DNA of 64,000 nt from Eriocheir sinensis (Eukaryota > Arthropoda > Malacostraca > Decapoda > Varunidae). The position numbers and the translations under genes are program-made. The notes below the pieces were generated by a model. It ran no database searches and had not been told where the DNA came from. It saw nothing but the letters and a program-made list of their open reading frames with translations. Location of the stretch: the NCBI RefSeq assembly GCF_024679095.1, contig NC_066512.1, positions 13,230,036-13,294,035 on the forward strand, in the 5' to 3' direction. This document shows, in pieces, positions 1 through 11,500 of the stretch (position 1 is the first letter of the stretch; the number at the start of each line of letters is the position of its first letter).

Positions 1-660
1 TAGAAACGCCTGAACCAATTTTGTGTTATTTGGCGTCCCCATCGTCAAAAGCTGGCGCTTTTGTTTACAAACACTGGTCTCTCATGAACTGGCCCATCAC
101 TATGTACTTATTCAGTTATTCTTACTTATCACCATTAACACTTTAACAGTCACTTCAGTAAAGAAGCACTGAAGCACTGGGAACCGGAACACTGGCACTC
201 ACTCCGTCACTCGAGACACAGCTGAGAGGCCACGTGCCACACCACCACGTGATAACACAACCTATTGGTCTCTGTTTGCGCTCTTTACAACGGGATCACA
301 AATTTCAGGCAGTGAATAATCATTTTTGGGGCAAAGTTAAATGACTTTTCTCTTTGATATAGTAATTTTTGAGTCTAACATAAAAAAAAAAATAACCTAG
401 TTTTTTAATGTAGATGATCAAAGTATGAAATCTCTTCACCGAAGATATTTCATACCCCGAAGTTTTTTCATACAACACCGGGCGCCCGCGCCATGCATGC
501 GCAGTAGGGAGGAGACAACTTTTTTTTTTTTCTGAGGCAGAAAAAAGTAGCGATTATCGCTAGTTTGGTTACAAAAGCAACGAAGATACCAACATGTATA
601 TAAATAAGTAGCGGATGGCCGATAACCTGATTTCGTTATCAGCGATAAAGTATCGCGATA
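1..660. other. AT-rich non-coding stretch, possible transposon end
   Basis: No coding exon was recognised. If Anp32 continues leftwards, this is part of one of its introns. From about 600 to 690 the sequence is a dense run of GATAA/TTATC and CGATAA words ending in a GGGCG-type border near 676 (read on the minus strand), which resembles the end of a hAT-like DNA transposon. No partner end or target duplication was found, so this is a weak call. Confidence 0.3.
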
Positions 661-681
661 ACTTATCTCGATAACGCCCAG

Positions 682-1190
682 CTATGCGTGACACATTCCA
701 AAACGCTCATACAAACTTTCATTACTCATTCCATCCATTCTACTCACACCACATGCACTCCTCAAATAACTAATTTCCACTGCCTGCGCTCTAGACCTCT
801 GACTTTCATGTTTTGCATATGTGAGGGTTGGTACTATTATTGTATTTCTCAAATCCCTCTTTACCTCCATGCTCACACTTCTGCCATTCATGATACATCC
901 CACAGACCCTACCACCTTTCTTCCTTGCAATGCCCTTTCTCTTGTCTTTCCTTTTGTACCACCATGCTTACACATAACTGATCCAAGGTACTTAAACTCA
1001 TTTACCTCCTCCATATCTTCACCATTCAAAATTATTTTGCATTCTTTTTCACATTCAATTCCCACTCTATATGGGCATACAAAATCCACAACCTCACTTC
1101 TACTCCACTCACAAACCATCACTTTACTTTTGTTGACATTTATTTTCAGCTTCCTCCTTTTACATACACTATCAAATAAATAAATAAATA
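682..1190 (-). mobile_element. Non-LTR retrotransposon fragment (RT C-terminal region)
   Basis: The minus strand encodes about 146 residues typical of the region after the reverse-transcriptase palm of non-LTR elements: a KYLGS block near residue 45, a run ending in RALQGRKVVGS, then ACGVSRMDG and NESLYERFGM. A deletion replaces the usual Trp-rich block after TLTYA. The same family recurs at 15596-16590 and 51004-51640. The 5' part and the catalytic palm are absent, so it is dead. Its upstream edge abuts a (TA)n tract at 1193. Confidence 0.75.
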
Positions 1191-1191
1191 A

Positions 1192-1293
<102 letters not shown>

Positions 1294-1861
1294 TAAAAGT
1301 CCTTTAACCTAAGATGGCAGCAGCATTTGAAGAGTAGTTCCCCCCCCAAATGAAATGTCGATATATAATCACTGTCGACCTCAGGAGCGTGGTATAAATA
1401 TAGCTAAGCCGCATAAGAGATGTTTTAACTGTCGTCTATATTACAAATCCAACTGCAATCTGGAAGTGTTGTTATATTTCTGCTATACAAAACTGACTGA
1501 CTGAATTTTGGACCGTCTATATATAGTTCCACAGCCGGCCAAGGGTTAATCCAGAATGTAGGGGGTCACAGACCTTCCAGATTAGCATATTTTCCAGATT
1601 ACCATGAATGGACCTCAAAATGTACAAAACATACCATTCCCAGATGTTCACCACACTCAGTCTGACAATCGCCAATATTCAGCACCTGCTCCAGAATTTT
1701 ATTAAAGTTTGTATGGCACATTTAAGCATCACATTTAAGGGATTATCTACGACAAAATATGTGTAGGGTTGTATTATTTGTCAAGAATGGACACTACGTC
1801 AGCAGAAGTCACAAAGTGTTTGCCTTTATTTATTTATTTTTTTTCAACTCGAGGGGAGTAA

Positions 1862-2706
1862 CCCTTTCAATACACGACACAGACACCGGTGTGACGGCAT
1901 CACAGTATGGAAAGGGTTCAGAGGAAATGGAAGAGGATTAATCCTCTTTTAAACCTCTTAAGAGGAAATGGAAGGGGATTAACCCTTTCATTGTTAAACG
2001 CTTGCAGCGGGCGTTAGGCGTATTTGCTGGTGGCGCTAAACGCTCGCTGCGAGCTCCAGCCACACTCAAATCTCCCGCGTATGAGTGTTCCAACACTAAT
2101 TCTCACAACACAGGATTGCCAATTGAGTGGGTTCTTCACTAAATTTGGTGGAAAATCATATCAGGCCAGTGCGGCAAATCTACGGACGAGTAACTGGTGG
2201 ATGTTCTTGCCCAAAATAGCGGCATTTTTGCATAGCTTCACCTGACTGATTCTTTGACCAAATAGTTGTAAATATTGCAGTTGGCAATACACGTGTACTC
2301 CCTTGCCAGAGTCTGAGAAAGAGATGTCCGCAGTTACCTCAATATGGCTGATCATCCCGCACGCACCGACGTAAGTGTTAACATTCAACACTCCCTGAAC
2401 GTGCATGTACGTTTGCAAGACAGGCATACATAACCGACTCCTATAGATCTGGACCTCCTCTTTCCAGTGGTGTTTTTGGTTTTTAACTGTGATGAATAGT
2501 TTTTGAGATACAGAGGTTAAAAGAACCCCCCCATTGGGCTCCCCGACTGCGCCTGAGGGGATAGTCGCGTCCAGACTGCGCGCAAGGAAAGGGTTAAGAG
2601 GTTTAGAAGAGGATTAAGAGGTTTAGAAGAGGATTAATCCTCTTCCATTTCCTCTTAACCCTTTCCATACTGTGACGCCGACATCTGCGTCACCGTATTG
2701 AAAGGG
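1862..2706. mobile_element. piggyBac-like non-autonomous element (outer)
   Basis: The left end CCCTTTCAATAC is the reverse complement of the right end GTATTGAAAGGG at 2695-2706. The right flank is TTAA (2707-2710) and the left flank GTAA (1858-1861), one change from the TTAA target of piggyBac elements. The inverted arms extend over roughly 90 bp with scattered changes (AGTATGGAAAGGG-type internal blocks, then AAGAGGATTAATCC). No transposase is present. A second element at 1983-2593 separates the two arms. Confidence 0.65.
1983..2593. mobile_element. piggyBac-like non-autonomous element (inner, nested)
   Basis: The left end CCCTTTCATTG directly follows TTAA (1979-1982), and the right end GAAAGGG directly precedes TTAA (2594-2597). 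Terminal similarity is short (CCCTTTC with a T/C mismatch beyond). Internal sequence carries reading frames of 73 and 88 residues with no recognisable domain. It is nested inside the related outer element. Confidence 0.5.
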
Positions 2707-2710
2707 TTAA

Positions 2711-3817
2711 CATGTACAATGCAAATTAATTACTAATGAATGCTTCTTTCTATAAATATTCAGACAGTAAACATATGAAACAGGTAATAAAAAAATCATA
2801 ACTACAAGCACAAGCAGCTGCTGCTGCTCGGTTGCTACACATAAACAAGCAAATGACATGCGGCGCAGGCAAAGCAGCGTTTCCCATTTTCTTCTTCCCC
2901 ACAGTAGGTGGTGTAGTAGGAGCCATTATTATGGAAGAATACAGATAAAATCAAGCAAATCCAAGTTTCATATTTTTCAATATTTTCCCTCAATTTTTCT
3001 TGGCATTACCCCCAAAAAACTAAAATTGACTGTCGGCTGGAAATCCTGAACCACCAGGATATTCTAATTATTGGATGCTGGATTTTTGGGCTTTTACTAT
3101 ATTAAGAACTTCTACACTGAAATTATTAGAAACTTGGAATCACATGAAGACCTGCCACCCCAGATGCACCTGGGGTGGCCAATCTTCATGTGGGTGAGAG
3201 TGGGCTGCAGATCTTCATGTGGCTGAGTGGGGTAGCTGATCTTCATGAGGATGTTTCCATTCAATCCAGGTTATGGATCCAAGTTACGTTCACATGACTA
3301 TTAATCGTTCTGTTAGGTGGCTTTGTGGACAGGAGGACAGGAGGACATACACAAACTATTGAATCTTATTGGAACATCCATAAGGCTTAAATAAAGAAGA
3401 TGTACGGATGCAAACCTGACTTCTTAAACCCATACTGCCAAGAATTCATGTCACATGATCACTTTTCAAAGCATACCTACAATTCACTGTATACGATGAC
3501 AATGCAACTATGCCGATATGACATTTTAAGATCCTTTAGAAGGTTCTTTTATAAAATATAGTTAGCAAACATGCCTTTTTATGCACCTTCAGAATGTTCC
3601 TTTATACAAAATAGTCTATGAAATACCATATACTATTATGATAATATAGAATGAGAAAGTCAACCCACATATGGATCTTAATTAAGGTGGGTAAATTTGG
3701 GGTGGTAGATCTTCAGATGGTGGAATTTCATGTGATCCAGAACTTCATCAAAGCACTAGTTACAAAGGCAGGCAAACAATTCTTAAGTGACTTTGACAGC
3801 AGGGTTCTATTTCTCAC
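2711..3817. other. Anp32 intron 2 (part), no gene seen
   Basis: This lies downstream of the Anp32 exon 2 splice donor. The third exon, expected to begin with an LRR motif of LELSDNR type, was looked for on the minus strand and not found here or further left. A short three-fold repetition of a GATCTTCATG-type word occurs around 3150-3260. Otherwise nothing was recognised. Confidence 0.6.
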
Positions 3818-3961
3818 CTTCCGGAGGTTGGGAAGAGCTGGGAAGCCCTTGAGTGTGGTCAGTCCTACATTGATAAGACTCAATACCTCCAGCTTCTCAA
3901 ACTCCTCTGTCAGGCCAACAATGCAGGTACTCTTGCAGTTGTCCAAGTTGAGCTCTGTGAT
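3818..3961 (-). CDS. Anp32: Anp32 coding exon 2 (LRR cap and first LRRs)
   Basis: Forty-eight codons between a polypyrimidine-AG acceptor (3962-3963) and a GTGAG donor (3817-3816). It encodes the NLDNCKS cap and the [14 protein letters not shown] and FPALPNLRK repeats. Phase 0 on both sides, as in vertebrate ANP32 genes. Confidence 0.95.
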
Positions 3962-6621
3962 CTATGGAAAAAAACAGTAAAATAAAAAAGAGAAAAGACA
4001 GAGCTTCACAAATGTTACAGTTCATATCTCAACATACATTAAAAGTATGCATTTACTTGAACCAACATTACCCATATCTCAATTCATTTTGCCAATGTGC
4101 TTGACATATTTAAATTATAGGTGGCAAAGAATCTCATTTCTAATACACTTGTGAAATTTTATATCAATTTTTCTCTTTAGTTCAGTTGCACAATATAGAT
4201 TAGTTATTAATGACAGTTACCATCCCAAGTTTCACATCTCAATAAGAACATGACAATTGTAAGTGATACTCTCCATTACCCAAAAACGTTTGTTAATTAC
4301 ATTAATTTTTTTCCAAATAAACAAATTGCAGATAGTTATGGGGTAAGGTGAGGCTACAGACTGATCCACCATGACTGATACCTGTGCCTGACATGTAGGA
4401 ACCTATATAGGTCTGACTGGCTGGGAATTGGATTGAGAAACTGTTCTGTACTTCTTTGATCTGATTTCAAACACTGCCACTTATCTAGGTGTAGGTTTCA
4501 CCAATAGGAGACCAAATGTGGCAGCTCCGTTACTATACATACTAGTGCTTTCAAAGTGGGCTTCATGAAAGGAGGACAGCTATAGCATACTTTTCATGCT
4601 AAATTCATTACAGTAAAATAAAGTAGCTTTCACTTATATAAAATATGAATATAGACAAACATAATATACCACCAACAATCTGCTAAATATTAAATCACAT
4701 GGCAAATGTTAAAATAGTTGAAAATTTTAAAAAAATGCTGCCTTAGCAAGGTCTTATCTAGCTCTCATGTCTGCTAAAGAACATGATTCTGAAATACATG
4801 CAATGTGGTTAAATTTCAATTAATAATCTGAATATCAAAGTTTTATGGAAATTAAGAAGCAGATCTGGTTTTCACTTACCCACTTAACACCCATTACTTC
4901 ATTGATATACTCATCATCCATTTTGTTCCTGTAATCTTGTGCATTTCATTGGTGACTCACCTAAACATTCAACTGTGTAACAATGAGCCTACCACCTGCC
5001 CCTCCCTCTCAGATACCCCTCTTCTCTGAGACAGCAACACATTGTCTGTTAGTTATGGGGTCCTTTCATTTCACTTTACACTTTGAAAAACAAGGCTCTT
5101 GTAATTTTAAGGATGATGATACAAAATATAACCACCATATGCTTGTGCAATATATTTTTCCATCTGCCCTACTCTTTACTTAAAGCTCATTAAAGACTAT
5201 TATCAGTTGACAAAGGTCGAGCTTATTTAAGATTAAGGATATTACCAGTTGACAAGTTACACTCATGTTACCCACGATATCAAGTAACCTTGCAAAACAG
5301 CTATCTCACCTTTCTTTGCCTATAATTCTAACATTATATCAGCTTAGAGCAGGGGTTCCCAAACCAGGGGTCGGGACCCCAAGTGGGGTCGGAATGCTCA
5401 TTATGTGGGGTCATAAAGAGGTCATGGGGTCGGTGGGGTCGCTGAGGTACCCCAATTAAGGCCTGGGGGTGCGAAATATCCAAGCAGGGATTATGAGACC
5501 ATGACAAATTCAGTGCTGTATAGTATTTTCATTGAGAAAAAATAACAAGTCAAATAATTGCTTCAAGCACCCTTACACGAGCCACGACTGACCATTGAAT
5601 CCCCCCTCTCTTTCACTCCCTTACTACCCTCTCCGCTCTTACATCATCGTGAAATTCGCATAATCTAAATTTCAATTTATCTCCCTATTTACTAATTTAT
5701 TCCAAAAATTTCACATCCTCATTATCATCAGCACCCGTAAAACTTTGGCATATATGCAAAAAGAATCCTCACTTCCATGGTTTATGACAATTGATTAAAT
5801 AAAATTCACATAACAAATCAACCTCTGTGCAGGAGCAGGCTGAGAGCACTCACTTGTGCTTCCACCCCCGCTCTCTCAGGTAAGTTCCTGTGAACCGCAA
5901 TTTTATGTGGCGTTTTAGTGTGGTAAGAAGGTGCAATGCTATGATATTGTGCAGCAAAAGAGGTATCACAATGGGAAGAGAAGTGATGATGTTGCATTAC
6001 TCTTTTGAAAATATTTTATTTACATTGCTGATTAATAACATTAATTGAAATATATTTAGTAATACGAGTACAGCCATTATGGAGAGGTTCTTAAAGACAC
6101 CATCTGAAACTTCCGCCAAGAAATGGAAACGCTCTAATAAGGAGGCAGATCAAATGGCATAAAGAAAAAAAGAAAAAAAGCCCGCTACTTACTGCTCCTG
6201 AATAGAGGTCAAAGGAGTGCCCAGAGAGAGAGGTCAATTTCAGGGGGAGAGGTGTCCTGATACCCTCCTCTTGAAAGAGTTCAAGTCGTAGGCAGGAGGA
6301 AATACAGATGAAGGAAGACTGTTCCAGAGTTTACCAGCGTGACGGATGAAAGCGTGAAGATGCTGGTTGACTCTTGCATAAGGGGTTTGGACAGTATAGG
6401 GATGAGCATGAGTAGAAAGTCGTGTGCAGCAGGGCCGCGGGAGGGGGGGAGGCATGCAGTTTGCAAGTTCAGAAGAGCAGTCAGCATGAAAATATCGATA
6501 AAAGATAGAAAGAGAGGCAACATGGCGGCGGAATTTGAGAGGTAGAAGACTATCAGTATGAGAAAGAGAGCTGATGAGACAAAGAGCCTTTGACTCCACT
6601 CTGTCAAGGAGAGCTGTGTGA

Positions 6622-6715
<94 letters not shown>

Positions 6716-8382
6716 AGAAACTTGGGAACCCCTAGCTTAGAGAATGTTAGCAGGTAGGATGAGGTTAAAATGATTAGGGCAACTCATAGATGGAAATTGA
6801 TCCTTCAAAAAGCTGGAATCAAACATGTTCAATGTTAAACACATTTTTAGTTTTTAGGTGCTTATTTATGCAGCACAGTGACTTGTTTTGCTTTGGTAAT
6901 CAATACCATTAAGTAAGATAAAAATTAGTTGTATAATTTTCTAACTTACAACATCCTGGTCTATCTCAACATAAATATTTATCTTGTATATTAAGATTTT
7001 TCACTTCCAGAAAAATATATAACCATCTGACCTCTGTGTGCAGCTCAAACTTAGCATGTCCATACTGTGACACAGGGAGGGTTGCTACTCAGAATTTGAG
7101 GAAACTTGCTCTAGCATGTTGCTAACCTTACTAACTTTAACAGTATCTGCTGTGCCCTCACCACTGTTCCAAGGTTAGTGTAGCCTCTACCACTACCCCT
7201 TCCCATCTGAAGTAATCAATATAACTGACACTTCTATTCTTGTTTGAATTAAAAAAAAAATAAACTAAGACACCTGGTAACCTCTATTTAGGCACAAGTA
7301 ATGACATAATCTTTAGAGTGGACTTGCAATAAAACTGGAAGTGCATCATATTCTCATTTGACCCTTTAATTACTTGCAAAAAACACCAGATCTGGTCAAC
7401 CTACTACATTCATTTGATTTGTTTGATTCAAGCTATTCTATGCCCCCTACTTCATCTGGGTCTTAGATGAGGAGGCTGACTCACCACAATCAGCCATCAA
7501 TCCACTCTAATGTTACTAGAGTATAGCTAATGGCACCTTAAATATGACAGAAGCCCTGTGTCCAAAGATGGTGGCTGAACAGCCTGCCTAGAAATCTAGA
7601 GCCACAAAAGTGGGATAGAGGACTATGGCTAAGCACCCCCTGGCACATGACCTAACTTCTGCCCTCCAAATGCTAAAAAGTATGAATCAATTCAACACAA
7701 ATCTTTCAAAGTACTGAACTCCAGCTGCAACTTGTGTCAGATGTTACAGGAAAAATCAGTAATATTTTCTCCTTCTATGTTGCTCAGAATTTCTCCTTGA
7801 CCTATTCACCCACCAGGGATAACACAACTACCCTTTCCTAAGTCCCTGGGGGAGGCTGTGGAAGGAAGAGGCCCAGGGGTGGGAGGGGGGAGGGGTATGG
7901 GAGCAGAGCTGTACACCGTTCAGAGTTATTCAGGCCCTTATCTCCAAGCATCCTTCCTTCCCCCTTGGCCATGAGGTCACGGGCAGGTGCCCAGCGTGGC
8001 GGTGGGGCACGGGGGGTATCCAGGTGACCGTGATGCTGCTGCTGTTGCTGGAGACGCCACCGACAGTCACCGAATCTGACACCCTCATGCCACTCCTTCC
8101 TTCCCCTGGCACTGGGAGCACGCTCTGCCAAGGTGACTCTGGTTCGAGGCCTTGACAAGGACAATCACGGCGGGCCACATGCCCGGGACACGTTCTGTCA
8201 TGAGGTGAAGGGCGGCCTCAGCCTGCCAGCAATGCCCTCCCCATCTGTGTGACGCAGCTCACTTCTCGCCTTATTACAGCCTTAACAGCACCACCCAGCG
8301 TTCACCACCACCTGCTCTAGACCCCTTAACGTACCTTGGAAGGACTCCTGCCCCTTCTCTCAAGTTCTATCCTCTTCTCCAT
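3818..8382 (-). CDS. Anp32: Acidic leucine-rich nuclear phosphoprotein 32 (ANP32) family, N-terminal two exons
   Basis: ANP32 proteins are LRR proteins with an acidic tail that act in histone chaperoning, INHAT and phosphatase-inhibitor complexes and mRNA transport. Two minus-strand exons join in phase 0: 8335-8382 (16 residues, [16 protein letters not shown]) and 3818-3961 (48 residues beginning [11 protein letters not shown]). The 64 residues match the N-terminal cap and first LRRs of the family, including [15 protein letters not shown] and LPNLRK. Splice sites are a TTTTTTTCCATAG acceptor and AAG|GTGAG and AAG|GTACG donors. The start ATG has G at -3 and lies below a GC-rich promoter. Later LRRs and the acidic tail lie outside the window, so the gene is partial here, not necessarily broken. 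Intron 1 (4373 bp) holds a hAT element. Paralogue A/B/E cannot be decided from this part. Confidence 0.92.
3962..5349. other. Anp32 intron 1, proximal part, no gene seen
   Basis: AT-rich intronic sequence between exon 2 and the hAT element. Short reading frames here show no family motif or splice-bounded exon. Confidence 0.6.
6079..6162 (+). pseudogene. hAT transposase, N-terminal scrap
   Basis: About 27 codons beginning MERFLK, followed by Lys-rich residues and a stop. The start is typical of ZBED5-like hAT transposases, but no BED finger or catalytic core follows. It ends where the LINE fragment begins. Confidence 0.55.
6165..6618 (-). mobile_element. LINE 3' fragment inside the hAT element (family Y)
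   Basis: A minus-strand reading frame (6240-6599) encodes the C-terminal end of a reverse-transcriptase protein: [20 protein letters not shown], then [15 protein letters not shown] and a final [12 protein letters not shown] near-identical block is at 21806-22605. The 3' end is the A-rich run near 6165-6180. The 5' truncation abuts a (TA)n tract at 6621-6712. Confidence 0.8.
6621..6712. repeat. (TA)n microsatellite
   Basis: About 46 TA units at the truncated 5' edge of the LINE fragment, just inside the right end of the hAT element. Confidence 0.95.
6743..8334. other. Anp32 intron 1, distal part
   Basis: AT-rich to about 7830, then GC-richer (7840-8300) approaching exon 1, including a short CTG/TTG run near 8034-8050. 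Overlapping minus-strand frames of 82 and 108 residues in the GC-rich part have no family match or convincing splice sites and are best read as intronic. Confidence 0.55.
8335..8382 (-). CDS. Anp32: Anp32 coding exon 1
   Basis: Sixteen codons from the initiator Met, ending AAG before a GTACG donor at 8334. The residues [15 protein letters not shown] correspond to the conserved basic N-terminal helix of the family. The initiator context is GCGGCCATGG. Confidence 0.93.
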
Positions 8383-8535
8383 GGCCGCGGTGCAGCAGGG
8401 CTGGGCGGCGTGGGACAGTCCCTGGCTCGGGCCCACAAGTGTTCGCGCCGCGCGTCTGCCGCCCCGCGCCCCCGCTCCGCCCCCGCCCCCTCCCCGCCAG
8501 ACCTCACAAAGCCGTATTCTCACACCTTAACCCAT
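8383..8535 (-). promoter_or_regulatory. Anp32: Anp32 5'UTR and GC-rich promoter
   Basis: Directly upstream of the start codon, the sequence is strongly GC and CpG rich, with repeated CCGCCCC-type GC boxes at 8461-8500 and no TATA box. This is the usual form of a housekeeping promoter. The transcription start cannot be placed exactly. Confidence 0.55.
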
Positions 8536-11500
8536 GTAGGCAGTCTATTTGAGGATATAAAATTGATATAACTGTGTATGATAGGTACTGTATTGCATAA
8601 AACACCACAGTCTATAATTTTCCCTGACATCTCCCTCCCCCCCTTCCCCATGTAACATTGCCTACAGGGACATATTTTGCTGCTTTGGTTTGTCCCTGAA
8701 TTCACGGGCAGCGGAATTAAGAACCTAGGAAACTAGGAATGGGTTTCATGATCAGTCTCAAGATTTCTTTGGTTTTGAATATATATATTTACATTTAACC
8801 ACAAAATATTTTGCTTTATCCAATTTACATAGCAACCTCCGATCTCCCTAACTTTATCAGATAAAGACTTCTTTCTTGGTTGCAGCAACGTAATCAGCAT
8901 TCCAGCAATTAATTTTATACAACAGTTTCATGTTCATTTATTGTCTTTACATTTCTTGGTTTTGCCTTGCTATTGATCAGGAAGCGTGGCCTAGGCCGTA
9001 TAAGCCCGCGGACACATATAGGAAGCTTGCTATCACGAGGGTACCATATGAAGAATATCAATGAATTCAATTGCCGTGTTTGCACTAAATAGCACAGCAT
9101 TAAGTCGTGTGCATAAACAACATATAATAAATCGAAGCTCTGGGTCCACCATAAATATCCCTGCATCTAGGGAAGTTTTACCAAAACAGCATCGATCCGT
9201 GGGTGCGAGGCGCCACCTTCAAAGGCACCAATCAGCGGGGCCGCGCCTCCGCCTCGGCTTGTGACGTCAATTTGGGTTAAATTCGAAAACGTGACGAACA
9301 AAAGTGACCCGAAATAAATATTTATATAATTTTTAAGCATTGGTTTTGGCATTATGGATAAAGTGTACAAGTGGAAGATGAAGAGTACAATAAACTAGAA
9401 CGAGGCGCCCACCAAGATCTTGACTGACGCAGAGGGGTGTAAAAATATGTAACGTTTCGCCTATGCAGGAAGTGTGGAGCTATAACAGGTGCAAACTTGT
9501 ACAACAGTGTAGCATGGCTTGGCATGGCCTGGTGGGGCCAGCTAGGTATTATCAACAGCCATTACTGGAGAATGGTCTTTCCCAACGTTCGATCTCCACT
9601 AACGTTAGCAAATGATAATCATTTTCCCTGTGTGACCTCCTGAAGGACAGCACAATGGCAGCTTAATGATTTCATCGATTGCTAAAAATTCAGATAATGA
9701 CAAAGCGGCATGTTTAGAAATGTTCTTGCTTACCTGACCACGGATTATCAAAGAAAACAGTGCATGTAAGGCTAACTAAAATAAAGGTTGGATTTCTATA
9801 CTATTATCTCGTATAGGTAAAGCTTTTTTGTACCGTTTTACTTATATGGTTGGGTATCTTTAGGTTTTCCGTGGTAGTATTTATATAACATCCAAAGTCG
9901 CAAAATAATTCCCTGCACATATCAACTTTGAAAGAAAAAAATATTTTTTGCTTTGCCTATGGGGTTACATCTCCGCTTCATAATACATAGTCTGTGTTAA
10001 GAATTATGTTAATTGAATAAAAGGTACCTTTATGCTCAAATAACTCAACAACCAATATATAGTACATTTCCCCCACCTCCCATGGTTTTGGGGCAGTGGG
10101 CCTAATATGGATCAGGTATTTGGGTTCACTTGATTGAAAACTTGGTTCTAACTATACAGGTAATTATCTTATTCTTATATTAAAAAAGGAATAAATATGC
10201 TTTCACTGCGTCTCCATATCTTTGCGGTGCAGTGATTTGCGTGCTTAATTAACTACAAATCAGCGGACTAGCTGGGTTTGTATATTGGTGCGGCGACCGG
10301 TCCAGGCAGTCAGCAGTCCGGAATGGTCTATACAGTAATATTTCAAAGGTAACAGCTGACAGAGGAGCAATGTAAGTCTTCCTGTATCATCCCTTATCAT
10401 GTTTTTAGTCATGAGGATAAAGAAACCCACCAAGTGAAATTTTTGTGGGGAGAGTTCACTCCAATCAACTTTGAAAATCATAACACTCTTCTTAGCAATG
10501 TTCTATTATTACAGACCAATCTTCTTACAGAAGATTTTATCAGGCTGCATTTTTGAGGGTAGAAACAGAGTAACCTTGAAAGTCAAAAGTAATAGTGATG
10601 TTAAAAAATAAACTTAATATAAGTGAAACTTTATTCATATTTAAATACTGGTATATTTCATCATTTACTTCAAGTCTTTTAATGAAAAAAAAAGTAAACC
10701 CTAAGGAAATGAATATACATTGAATATACAAGCTGCAAGCACACAGCACCTTAGTAAAATGTTATCCCTTTAATAGCAATGTCCTCTGAAGTATTATCAT
10801 GCAATGGATACTTAAGTGTGCAATACTTTTTCCAAGAATATAACTGTCACATATCAAAATTTACACAACTGAGTCTTTACCCTATTACACAACTTATTTT
10901 GAGAGCCTCAGAACCACTTTATCTTGCCCCATTAGATTGTGATTGACATTATTTAACTATGGTGGTCATAATGGGACACATGGGCACCCACCACTACAAG
11001 ATAAAGGCACCCCCCACCTATCCACAAGAATCTTTGCTCTGACAAGTGGTAGCTTTACAGATAGCTTGCACTTTTCATGTATATTGATGTAGTTTTATAC
11101 CAAACTTTTCTCTTTGCCATTGTGATTGCTCTATACAGACTCAAACTCAGCCTAAAAAAAAACTAAGACTAGAATAAGTATTAACACTGATAAGGAAAGG
11201 GTCTTATAAACATCTTGGGGAAAAGAAAAAAAAAAAAAGTTGCTAAAAATTATGTTTGGTTAAGAGAGGTGTCCTATCAACATCCCTCTAGGTCTAGGAA
11301 GTCAACTAAATCATTGAAAATTGAAAATTACATTATACATTAATTTTCAACTGGTGTCCCCAGTTTGATAGTTATGTTCAGTGATTAAAAAAGCATGCAT
11401 GTAGCACATGTTATACTTTGGTCAAATGCATGATGATACACACATTTTTGACAAATATTTTTTAAACTGACTAAATTAGTTTTTCTCGCTCAACATGTCA

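Larger units (their letters stand above)
5350..6734. mobile_element. hAT-superfamily DNA transposon remnant with target duplication
   Basis: The left terminus CAGGGGTTCCCAAAC (5350) is the inverse of the right terminus, which reads TTGGGAACCCCTA and ends at 6734. Both ends are bordered by the identical 8-bp direct repeat GCTTAGAG (5342-5349 and 6735-6742), the hAT signature. A plus-strand start at 6079 reads [20 protein letters not shown], like the N-terminus of ZBED-type hAT transposases, and stops within 28 codons. The rest of the transposase is missing, replaced by a minus-strand LINE fragment (about 6165-6618) and a (TA)n tract. Confidence 0.85.

Noticed and set aside
7838..8178. Minus-strand 82 and 108 residue frames near Anp32 exon 1 as alternative exons
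   Set aside because: GC-rich intron sequence next to a promoter keeps frames open; no family similarity and no acceptor/donor pair in phase with exon 2.
10260..10481. 73-residue minus frame as an exon of a gene between Snf8 and Anp32
   Set aside because: Looks protein-like in places but has no recognised family, no good acceptor and no partner exon.
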